Below are positions 57,274-64,000 of a DNA stretch of 64,000 bases, piece by piece. Below the pieces are notes generated by a model. It saw only the letters and a program-made list of their open reading frames with translations. It did no database searches and had not been told where the DNA came from. This DNA is from Albimonas pacifica (GTDB taxonomy: Bacteria; Pseudomonadota; Alphaproteobacteria; Rhodobacterales; Rhodobacteraceae). The first letter of the stretch is position 1. Each line of letters opens with the position of its first letter. Location: contig NZ_FOQH01000011.1 in assembly GCF_900113695.1 (NCBI RefSeq), positions 124,001 through 188,000 on the forward strand, in the 5' to 3' direction. A program made the position numbers and the translations under genes.

Positions 57274-58302
57274 ATGACCAAGCGCTGGACGCGGCGGCCC
57301 GAGGGCTCGACCTGGGGCGACTGGGGGCCGGACGACGAGCTCGGCCGGATGAACCTGCTGGGGCCCGACCAGGTCCTCAAGGGCGTGGCCGAGGTGAAGG
57401 AGGGGCGGGCGTTCCTCCTCTCCCTGCCGCTCGACCTGCCGGGCGGGAACCTGCTGAACCCCCGCCGGCATCCGCCGCGCCTCTTCGCGACGGACCGGGA
57501 CGGGGAGCCCTCCTACAATTTCGACGTCTCGCGGCTGGATCCGAAGTTCACCGACGTGATCTCGGACGACGCGGCGCTGATCCACCTGCAGTACTCGACG
57601 CAATGGGACGCGCTGGGCCACGTCGGCGGGCGCTTCGACGCCGACGGCGACGGGGTGGCGGAGGCGGTCTACTACAACGGCTGGCGCGCGGGCGAGGACG
57701 TGGTCGGCCCCTCCGGCGGGTCCTCCCCGTTCGAGGGGCCGCAGGCCAGGCGGCTCGGCATCGAGAAGATGGCGCAGACCGCGGTGCAGGGCCGCGCGGT
57801 GATGATCGACCTGCGCGCGCACCTGGGCGACGACCGCACGCTCGTCGACATGGCGATGCTGGACCGGATCATGAAGGAGGACGGCGTGCGCGTGGAGGCC
57901 GGCGACATGGTCTGCCTGCACACCGGCTTCGCCGACCGGATCCGCGACATGGCCGGGAACCCGGACGCGGAGGTGCTGCACGGCGCCTGCTCGGCCCTCA
58001 ACGGCCGGGACGAGGCGCTCAAGACCTGGGTGCGCGACAGCGGCGTCGTGGCCCTGATCGCCGACAACTACGCGGTAGAGGCGCATCCGGCGGAGGAGGG
58101 CCACGGCGACTGCTGCGCCTTCCTGCCCCTGCACGAGCTGTGCCTGTTCCAGCTGGGCGTCCACCTGGGCGAGCTGTGGTGGCTGACCGACCTCGCAGCC
58201 CACCTGCGGGCCGCGGGGCGCTCGCGCTTCCTGCTGACCGCGCCGCCCCTGAACCTGCCGGGCGCGGTGGGCTCGCCCGCCTCGCCGGTCGGCACGGTCT
58301 GA
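57274..58302 (+). CDS. Cyclase family protein (KynB-like metal hydrolase)
   Basis: A 342-residue member of the cyclase/kynurenine-formamidase fold. The motif region STQWDALGHVGG carries the Asp and His of the metal site in the variant form seen in long family members; EKMAQTAVQGRAVMIDL, GDMVCLHTGF and EAHPAEEGHG (Glu/His) complete the usual active-site set, and LHELCLFQLGVHLGELWWL follows. It likely hydrolyses an amide or lactone. GGGAGG fits the ATG at 57274 better than the one at 57268. It is followed by the acyl-CoA synthetase gene, 228 bases away. Confidence 0.85.
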   Translation: MTKRWTRRPEGSTWGDWGPDDELGRMNLLGPDQVLKGVAEVKEGRAFLLSLPLDLPGGNLLNPRRHPPRLFATDRDGEPSYNFDVSRLDPKFTDVISDDAALIHLQYSTQWDALGHVGGRFDADGDGVAEAVYYNGWRAGEDVVGPSGGSSPFEGPQARRLGIEKMAQTAVQGRAVMIDLRAHLGDDRTLVDMAMLDRIMKEDGVRVEAGDMVCLHTGFADRIRDMAGNPDAEVLHGACSALNGRDEALKTWVRDSGVVALIADNYAVEAHPAEEGHGDCCAFLPLHELCLFQLGVHLGELWWLTDLAAHLRAAGRSRFLLTAPPLNLPGAVGSPASPVGTV

Positions 58303-58529
58303 GCGAAGCGCTCGCCCGGGCCTCGCGCCTCGGGCGAGCGCCCTGCCCCCGATGCAGGACGGAGGGCGCGCGGAGGCGTCGTCCGCGGCGGCGCGAGGCC
58401 GCAGGATGACGTTCGCGGCGCCCCGGGCGGGCCGATTGACCCCGTGTCGCCGGCTGGATAGCGTTCGCCCTCCGATCCGCCGCCAAGAAGCGGACGTCCA
58501 CGAACGCGTCCGCCGAGGGAGGGGCGACG

Positions 58530-60188
58530 ATGTCACCAGCGACATGGCTGTCCGAGACGCTTGCGCGCAACGCAGCCGCCGCCGCGGCGCGCGGCCCCTC
58601 GATCGTCGAGATGTGGTCCCGCACGCCCGCGGACGCCCCCTGCCTGATCCTGCCCGACCGCGCCCTGAGCTACGGCGAGATCGACGCGGCCGCGCGCCGC
58701 GCCGCCTCGGGGCTCGCCGCGCTCGGCGTGGTCGAGGGGGACCGGGTCGCCTGCTGGCTGCCCAACCTGCCGGAGTACCTGGTCGCCTTCCTCGCCTGCT
58801 GCCGCCTGGGCGCGGTCTGCGTGGCGGTGAACACCCGCTACCGCTCGGTCGAGGTCGGCGACATCGTCGGCCGCTCGGGCGCGAAGGTCCTGGTGCTGGC
58901 GCCGGGCTTCCGCGGCATCGACTTCGCCGGCATCCTCAAGGACGTGGACCCTGCCGAGGTCCCCGCGCTCGAGACGCTGGTCACGGTCGGCGAGGTCCCC
59001 GAGCCGGTCGCGCTGGGCGCCGCCAGGGTCGTGCCCTGGGCCGAGCTCGACGCGGCGCCGGAGATGACCGGGACCCAGGGCGGCCCCGGCGCGCCCTGCA
59101 AGGTCTTCACCACCTCGGGGACGACCTCGGGGCCGAAGTTCGTGCTGCATGCGCAGGCGACGCTGGCGCGCCACGGGCGCGACGCGGGCGCCGGCATGGG
59201 GCTGGACGCGGAGGACTCGGTCCTGCTCCAGGCGATCCCGTTCTGCGGGGTCTTCGGAATGGCGCAGATCATGGCCGCCGCGGCCTGGGGCCGGCCGTCC
59301 GTCCTGCCGCCGGCCTTCGACGCGGCCGAGGCGGTGGCGCTGATGGCCCGCCACAAGGTCACCCACGCCAACGGCGGCGACGACATGCTCGACCGGCTGA
59401 TGGCCGCGGGCGGCGGCGCGCTGAACCCCGAGTTCCGCCGCTTCGGCTACGCCCGCTTCAACCCCGCGCTCGACGACGTGGCCGAGCGGGCGGCGGCCCG
59501 TGGCATCACCTGCCTCGGCCTCTACGGCATGTCGGAGTGCATGGCCCTCTATTCCTTCCAGCCCGTCGACGCGCCCATCGCGCGGCGCAAGATGGGCGGG
59601 GGGGTGCCCGTCTCCTCCGAGGCCGCGGCCCGTGTGCGCGACCCCGAGACAGGAGAGATCCTGCCCCCCGGCGACCGGGCGGGGGAGCTGGAGCTGACCG
59701 GCCCCTCGATCATGCTGGGCTACCTGTTCAACGACGAGGCGACGGCCAGGACCTTCACCGAGGACGGCTGGCTGAAGACCGGGGACCTCGCGACCTCGAC
59801 CCCCGACGGGGGGTTCGTGTTCCTCAACCGCATGGGCGACGCCCTGCGGCTGGGCGGGTTCCTGACCGACCCGCGGGAGATCGAGACCCACCTGATGACC
59901 CATCCGGACGTCGAGGCCTGCCAGGTCGTCGGCGTCCAGGCGCAGGGCAAGCCCCGCGCCGCGGCCTTCGTGATCCCGCGCCCCGGCGCGGGCGTCGACG
60001 AGGCCGCCCTGATCGCCCATTGCGACGGGCGGCTGGCGAAGTTCAAGGTTCCGGCCCGGGTGTTCCTGGTCGACCGCTTCCCCACCACGCCCAGCGCCAA
60101 CGGCGAGAAGATCCAACGCAACCGACTGCGCGAGACCGCCCAGGCGGCGCTCGACGCGGCCGAAAAGGAACGGAACCCCGTGACATGA
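58530..60188 (+). CDS. AMP-dependent acyl-CoA synthetase / ligase
   Basis: A 552-residue class I adenylate-forming enzyme that activates a carboxylic acid to the acyl-AMP and then the CoA ester. The P-loop TTSGTTSGPK is near residues 193-202, then GLYGMSE near 333, the hinge region LKTGDLA with Asp near 420, and a C-terminal FPTTPSANGEKIQRN with the catalytic Lys. Which acid is used cannot be read from sequence. GGGAGGGG precedes the ATG. Its stop overlaps the dctQ start (ATGA), so uptake and activation are translationally linked. Confidence 0.9.
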   Translation: MSPATWLSETLARNAAAAAARGPSIVEMWSRTPADAPCLILPDRALSYGEIDAAARRAASGLAALGVVEGDRVACWLPNLPEYLVAFLACCRLGAVCVAVNTRYRSVEVGDIVGRSGAKVLVLAPGFRGIDFAGILKDVDPAEVPALETLVTVGEVPEPVALGAARVVPWAELDAAPEMTGTQGGPGAPCKVFTTSGTTSGPKFVLHAQATLARHGRDAGAGMGLDAEDSVLLQAIPFCGVFGMAQIMAAAAWGRPSVLPPAFDAAEAVALMARHKVTHANGGDDMLDRLMAAGGGALNPEFRRFGYARFNPALDDVAERAAARGITCLGLYGMSECMALYSFQPVDAPIARRKMGGGVPVSSEAAARVRDPETGEILPPGDRAGELELTGPSIMLGYLFNDEATARTFTEDGWLKTGDLATSTPDGGFVFLNRMGDALRLGGFLTDPREIETHLMTHPDVEACQVVGVQAQGKPRAAAFVIPRPGAGVDEAALIAHCDGRLAKFKVPARVFLVDRFPTTPSANGEKIQRNRLRETAQAALDAAEKERNPVT

Positions 60189-60721
60189 ACGCGATCGAGC
60201 GCGCCATACGCGCCGTCTCCGCCGTCGTGATGGCGCTGGCGGCGGTGGCGCTGATCCTGATGATGCTGATGGTGACGCTGGACGTGGCGGGGAAATACCT
60301 GTTCGTCGCCCCCGTCCCCGTCACGCTGGAGATGGTCTCCAACTACTACATGGTGGCGGTGGTGTTCCTGCCGCTGGCCGCGGTCGAGCTGACCGGCGGC
60401 CACATCCATGTCGAGCTGATCCACGCCCGCCTGCCGCGCGTCGGCCGGCGGATCCTCGACATCGCGGCCCATGCGCTGGCCTGCCTCTTCTTCACGATGC
60501 TGACCGCCTACGGCTGGGAGGTCGCGGTGAAGAAGTTCGAGGTCGGCGAGTTCCTGATGGGCCAGTACTCGCTGATCATCTGGCCGAGCCGCTTCCTGGT
60601 GCCGCTGGGCTGCGGGCTGATCGCGGTGCTGCTGGCGCTGAAGACGGTGCGGGCGGCGGTGCATCTCGCCCGCCCCGACCTCGACCATGAAGAACCCTCT
60701 GCACACGGAGCGATGGAGTGA
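60185..60721 (+). CDS. dctQ: TRAP transporter small permease, DctQ family
   Basis: A 178-residue four-helix membrane subunit of a tripartite ATP-independent periplasmic transporter. Helices near residues 13-38, 45-70, 92-112 and 130-155; the conserved VELTGGHIHVELI follows helix 2. It starts four bases inside the acyl-CoA synthetase gene and overlaps dctM by four bases. It works with DctM and a periplasmic DctP, most likely the one encoded at 54238. Confidence 0.92.
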   Translation: MNAIERAIRAVSAVVMALAAVALILMMLMVTLDVAGKYLFVAPVPVTLEMVSNYYMVAVVFLPLAAVELTGGHIHVELIHARLPRVGRRILDIAAHALACLFFTMLTAYGWEVAVKKFEVGEFLMGQYSLIIWPSRFLVPLGCGLIAVLLALKTVRAAVHLARPDLDHEEPSAHGAME

Positions 60722-62043
60722 GCGATCTCGATCCCGAACTGATCGGCGCCATCGGCATCGGCGTGCTGCTGGCGATGATCTTCCTGCGCGTGCCGGTGGG
60801 CGTGGCCCTGGGCTGCGTCTCGGCGGGCGGCATCTACCTGATCCTCGGCCCGCGGGCCGCGACGGGGATGCTGTCGGAAATCCCCTACGACTTCACGGCG
60901 CACTGGTCGCTCAGCTCGATCCCGATGTTCCTGCTGATGGGCTATTTCTGCTACCACGCAGGGCTGACGGAGGGGCTGTTCCGCATGGCCCGGATGTGGC
61001 TGTCGTGGCTGCCGGGGGGCCTGTCCATCGCCTCGATCCAGGGGGCGGCGCTGTTCTCGGCCGTCACCGGCTCCTCGCTCGCCTGCACGGCGGCCATGGG
61101 GCGGATCGCGGTGCCCGAGATGATCAAGGCGGGCTACGACAAGGGGCTCGCCACCGGCACGGTGGCGGCGGCGGGGACCATCGGCTCGATGATCCCGCCC
61201 TCGATCCTGCTGATCCTCTACGGCATCTTCGTCGAGGAGCCGATCGGCGCCCTGTTCCTGGCGGCCTTCCTGCCGGGCGTGCTGACGGCGGTGATGTACT
61301 CGGTCATGGTCTGCGTGCGCGCGACCGTGACGCCCGGCCTCGCGCCCTCCACCAAGGACGAGGTCTATTCCTGGGAAGACCGGATCTGGGCGATCAAGGA
61401 CACCTGGCCGGTGGGCCTGCTGGTGCTGGGCGTCTTCGGCGGCCTGTTCTCGGGCGTGTTCACCCCGACCGAGGCCGGCGCGGTCGGCGCCTTCCTCGCC
61501 TTCGTCATCGCCTGCCTGAAGCGGACGATGAACTGGCACGCCTTCCGCGAGGCGGTGGCCGAGACGCTGCGCTCGACCGCCTCGATCTTCGTGATCGCCA
61601 TCGGCGCGCAGCTGCTGACGCGGTTCTTCGCCCTGTCGGGGGTGACGGACATCCTGGCGGACTTCATCTCGGGCCAGGGCTATTCGCAGCTGCAGGTGGT
61701 GCTGCTGATCTCGGTGGCGCTGCTGATCCTGGGGATGCTGCTGGACCCGATCGGGATCATGCTGCTGACCATCCCGATCCTGCTGCCGGTTCTGGAGACG
61801 CAGTCGATCAACCTGATCTGGTTCGGCGTGCTGATGGCGAAGTTCCTGGAGGTCGGCTTCATCACCCCGCCGGTCGGGCTGAACGTGTTCGTGGTCAAGG
61901 GGATCGTCGGCGACCTCGTGCCCACGCACACCATCTTCAAGGGCATCGCCTGGTTCGTGGTGATGGACGCGATCACCATCGCGCTGCTGATCGCCTTCCC
62001 CTCGATCATCCTGTGGCTGCCCACCTCGCTGGGCCTGATCTGA
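60718..62043 (+). CDS. dctM: TRAP transporter large permease, DctM family
   Basis: A 441-residue membrane subunit with about 12 helices that performs Na+-coupled transport. Family motifs: FLRVPVGVALGCVSAGGIYL, GSSLACTAAMGRIAVPEMIKAGYDK, GTIGSMIPPSILLILYG and, near the end, EVGFITPPVGLNVFVVKGI. The start is GTG overlapping the dctQ stop (GTGA). A perfect 13-bp hairpin follows. No receptor gene is present on this side of the cluster. Confidence 0.95.
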   Translation: MSDLDPELIGAIGIGVLLAMIFLRVPVGVALGCVSAGGIYLILGPRAATGMLSEIPYDFTAHWSLSSIPMFLLMGYFCYHAGLTEGLFRMARMWLSWLPGGLSIASIQGAALFSAVTGSSLACTAAMGRIAVPEMIKAGYDKGLATGTVAAAGTIGSMIPPSILLILYGIFVEEPIGALFLAAFLPGVLTAVMYSVMVCVRATVTPGLAPSTKDEVYSWEDRIWAIKDTWPVGLLVLGVFGGLFSGVFTPTEAGAVGAFLAFVIACLKRTMNWHAFREAVAETLRSTASIFVIAIGAQLLTRFFALSGVTDILADFISGQGYSQLQVVLLISVALLILGMLLDPIGIMLLTIPILLPVLETQSINLIWFGVLMAKFLEVGFITPPVGLNVFVVKGIVGDLVPTHTIFKGIAWFVVMDAITIALLIAFPSIILWLPTSLGLI

Positions 62044-62070
62044 GGGCCGCCGCGCCCGCCTGAAGGACCC

Positions 62071-62100
62071 GGGGCCGGGGGGAGCGATCCCCCCGGCCCC
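62071..62100 (+). terminator. Perfect 13-bp hairpin after dctM
   Basis: GGGGCCGGGGGGA (62071-62083), loop GCGA, TCCCCCCGGCCCC (62088-62100), 28 bases beyond the dctM stop. The stem is very strong but no T-run follows. Confidence 0.8.
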
Positions 62101-62236
62101 GTCGCTTCGCGCCCCCCGTCGCCAGCCGGCGGCCGGGAAAATACGGTTGCCTTCGGACCTGCGCCGTGGTTGCCTGCCGCTCGGCAAGTAGACGGAGGGG
62201 CCCTTCCCCCCGCCGTGCCGAACGGACCCGGCTCCC

Positions 62237-63475
62237 ATGCTCCGCATCCCTCCCGCCCTGCGCCCCGTGCTGCCGATCCTGATCGGCGCCTCGCTGATGC
62301 TGACCCTGACCATGGGGCTGCGTCAGAGCCTGGGGCTGTTCATGCCCTCGATCACCTCCGACGCGGTGGTGACGGTGACCCAGTTCACCCTGGCGATCTC
62401 GATCCAGAACCTGTGCTGGGGGGTGTTCCAGCCGCTGGCGGGCGCGGCGGTGCCGCGGATCGGCTACCGGCCGGTGATGATGACCGGGGCCGCGGCCTAT
62501 GCGCTGGGCCTGGCGCTGATGTCGACGGCGCAGGGCTTCTGGATGCTGGTGATCGGCGCGGGCGTGCTGATCGGCCTGGGGATGGCCTGCGCCTCGATGG
62601 CCATGGCGATGGCGGTGACGGCGCAGTCGGTGCCGGCCTCGGTCCGCTCGATGGCGCTGGGCTGCGTCTCGGCCGCGGGCTCGCTGGGGGCGCTGATCGC
62701 GGCGCCGCTGGGCCAGGGGCTGATGCAGGCGCTGGACTGGCGCGCGGCGGTGGTGGGCTTCGCCGTGCTCGCCATCCTGATCCTGCCGGCGGCGTGGAGC
62801 GCGGGCAAGGTCGACCGCCTGCCGGTGCCGCCGACGGCCTCGACGGACTCGGCCGACTCGCTCTCCGCCCGCGGGGCGCTGGCGCTGGCCGGGCGCAACC
62901 CGCGCTTCCTGGTGATGACGGGGGCCTATTTCGTCTGCGGCATGCAGCTGGTGTTCCTGACCACCCACCTGCCCGCCTATCTCGAGCTCTGCGGCGCCGA
63001 CCCGATGCTGGGCGCCACCGCGCTCGGCGTGATCGGGGGGTTCAACGTGCTGGGCTCGCTGTTCTTCGGCTGGGCCGGGGGGCGGTGGTCGAAGCAGGCG
63101 CTGCTGGGCGGGATCTACATGGCCCGCTCCCTGGTGATGGCCTGGTTCTTCATGCAGTGGCCCACGGCGACCAACACGGTGATCTTCGCGGCGATGATGG
63201 GCTTCCTGTGGCTGGGCGTGGGGCCGCTGGTCTCGGGCTCGGTCGCCGAGACCTTCGGCCTGCGCTGGCAGGCGATGCTGCAGGGCACGGCCTTCATGTT
63301 CCACCAGGCCGGCAGCTTCCTGGGCGCGCTGGGCGGCGGCATCGCCTTCGACCTGCTGGGCGACTACGACCTGGCGGTGGCCTTCGGGGTGAGCCTCGGC
63401 TTCGCCGCCGGCGCGGTGCAGGCGACGGTGGCGCTGGCGGGCCGCCCGCCCTCGGCGCCCCTGCGGCCGGCGTGA
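62237..63475 (+). CDS. MFS transporter, monocarboxylate/OFA-like
   Basis: A 412-residue major facilitator with 12 predicted helices. The N-terminal LRQSLGLFMPSIT and the position of the conserved loop, together with the second-half TTHLPAYLELCGADPMLGATALG, resemble the oxalate-formate/monocarboxylate branch of MFS. Given the neighbouring TRAP and acyl-CoA synthetase genes, an organic acid is a fair guess for the substrate. No clear ribosome site is visible before the ATG. It may be transcribed alone because a strong hairpin lies upstream. Confidence 0.85.
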   Translation: MLRIPPALRPVLPILIGASLMLTLTMGLRQSLGLFMPSITSDAVVTVTQFTLAISIQNLCWGVFQPLAGAAVPRIGYRPVMMTGAAAYALGLALMSTAQGFWMLVIGAGVLIGLGMACASMAMAMAVTAQSVPASVRSMALGCVSAAGSLGALIAAPLGQGLMQALDWRAAVVGFAVLAILILPAAWSAGKVDRLPVPPTASTDSADSLSARGALALAGRNPRFLVMTGAYFVCGMQLVFLTTHLPAYLELCGADPMLGATALGVIGGFNVLGSLFFGWAGGRWSKQALLGGIYMARSLVMAWFFMQWPTATNTVIFAAMMGFLWLGVGPLVSGSVAETFGLRWQAMLQGTAFMFHQAGSFLGALGGGIAFDLLGDYDLAVAFGVSLGFAAGAVQATVALAGRPPSAPLRPA

Positions 63476-63600
63476 GCGCGGGCCCCGCGCGCCCCCCTCG
63501 CGGCGCGCCGCGGGCCACGGGCCGGCCCCGGGGCGCGCGGCCCGACGCGGCGCCTTGCGCGACGGCCCGCTCCCGTGCAATTTCCGCCCGCGCGCGCCCT

Positions 63601-63684
63601 GCCCGGGTGGCGGAATGGTAGACGCAGCGGTCTCAAACACCGCGGCCGAAAGGCGTGGGGGTTCGAGTCCCCCTCCGGGCACCA
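63601..63684 (+). tRNA. tRNA-Leu (anticodon CAA)
   Basis: Acceptor GCCCGGG pairs with TCCGGGC (one G-T), discriminator A and encoded CCA at 63682-63684. The anticodon stem GCGGT/ACCGC encloses the loop CTCAAAC, giving anticodon CAA. A long variable arm GCC-GAAA-GGC marks a class II tRNA, and the T-arm GGGGG-TTCGAGT-CCCCC is perfect. It reads the leucine codon TTG. Confidence 0.97.
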
Positions 63685-63737
63685 GCGCGACCGCTCCCGG
63701 ACGCCTTCTTCCCGAAGCCTCCTGCGGAGTTCTGCAA

Positions 63738-64000
63738 TGAAGCTCGATCCGGACGCGGCGAAAGTGCTCGAGGCGCTGGCCGCCCGCCCTTCGCTCGACA
63801 CCCTCTCCCCGGCGCAGGCGCGCGAGGTCTACGCCGCCGGCCGCGCCGCGTCGACCGCAGCGCCCACGCCGGTGGAGATCGTGCGGGACCTCGCCCTCCC
63901 CGGTCCCGCCGGCCCGATCCCCGCCCGCCTCTACCGCCCCGCGCCCGAGGCCGCGGGCCCGCTCCCCACGCTGGTCTTCTTCCACGGCGGCGGCTGGGTG
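63738..64000 (+). CDS. Alpha/beta hydrolase, HSL-type esterase/lipase (3' end outside window)
   Basis: The first 87 codons of a hydrolase that continues past the right edge. It begins [17 protein letters not shown], contains [18 protein letters not shown] and reaches FFHGGGWV, the oxyanion-hole motif of the hormone-sensitive lipase family of carboxylesterases. The catalytic GxSxG, Asp and His lie beyond the window. GCGGAG precedes the ATG. The tRNA-Leu gene lies 53 bases upstream. Confidence 0.9.

Overview
The window is very GC-rich DNA with dense, mostly short-spaced genes. Gene content points to an alphaproteobacterium, most likely of the order Rhodobacterales: a GAF-type PtsP, SecA with a divergent PpiC-type foldase followed by ArgJ and MutT, a LysR/DUF1127 pair, a SleB-type wall hydrolase, MeaB, TRAP transporters and an RTX-secreted enzyme. 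This placement rests on family recognition and synteny, not on a search. I see no phage, plasmid, IS or CRISPR genes.

Layout. 1-8.1 kb: partial TRIC-type channel, DUF599 membrane protein, ptsP, lysC, a hypothetical protein and a beta-hydroxyacid dehydrogenase. 8.2-15 kb: Ntn-hydrolase (penicillin acylase family), EamA exporter, purL, then a BolA-monothiol glutaredoxin pair. 15-19 kb: LimB-like flavin monooxygenase, VOC protein, Bcr/CflA-type exporter. 19-27.7 kb: secA, PpiC foldase, argJ, mutT, a sulfotransferase-like protein, SleB hydrolase. 27.8-38 kb: meaB overlapping a divergent pyruvate phosphate dikinase, a creatinase/ectoine-hydrolase-like M24 protein, SDR, purU, MOSC protein, YjhX, quinone oxidoreductase. 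38-44.6 kb: LysR regulator divergent from DUF1127, ThpR, epoxide hydrolase, TetR-MFS pair, cation/proton antiporter. 44.8-49.2 kb: a 1,466-residue secreted nuclease/anchor-I/RTX protein. 49.5-54 kb: a four-gene minus-strand operon (UbiA-HAD, GtrA, DprE1-like, DprE2-like) that looks like a polyprenyl-phosphate-arabinose pathway. 54-63.5 kb: TRAP binding protein, unknown membrane protein, cyclase-family hydrolase, acyl-CoA synthetase, TRAP DctQM and an MFS transporter, a plausible carboxylate uptake and CoA-activation locus. 63.6-64 kb: tRNA-Leu(CAA) and the start of an HSL-type esterase.

The most striking non-gene signal is a family of long palindromic elements: four copies of about 162 bp plus a conserved one-sided tail, at 15.1, 31.8, 34.4 and 36.6 kb, and a diverged core at 18.9 kb. 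The arms differ between copies but stay complementary within each copy at three stem levels. Two further repeat types occupy gene-free stretches: homologous 27-bp tandem arrays at 6.9 and 31.6 kb, and short hairpins sharing a GACGCGGCGCC motif, three of which lie just after stop codons. The arabinose-type operon and the palindrome family are the two items most worth following up.
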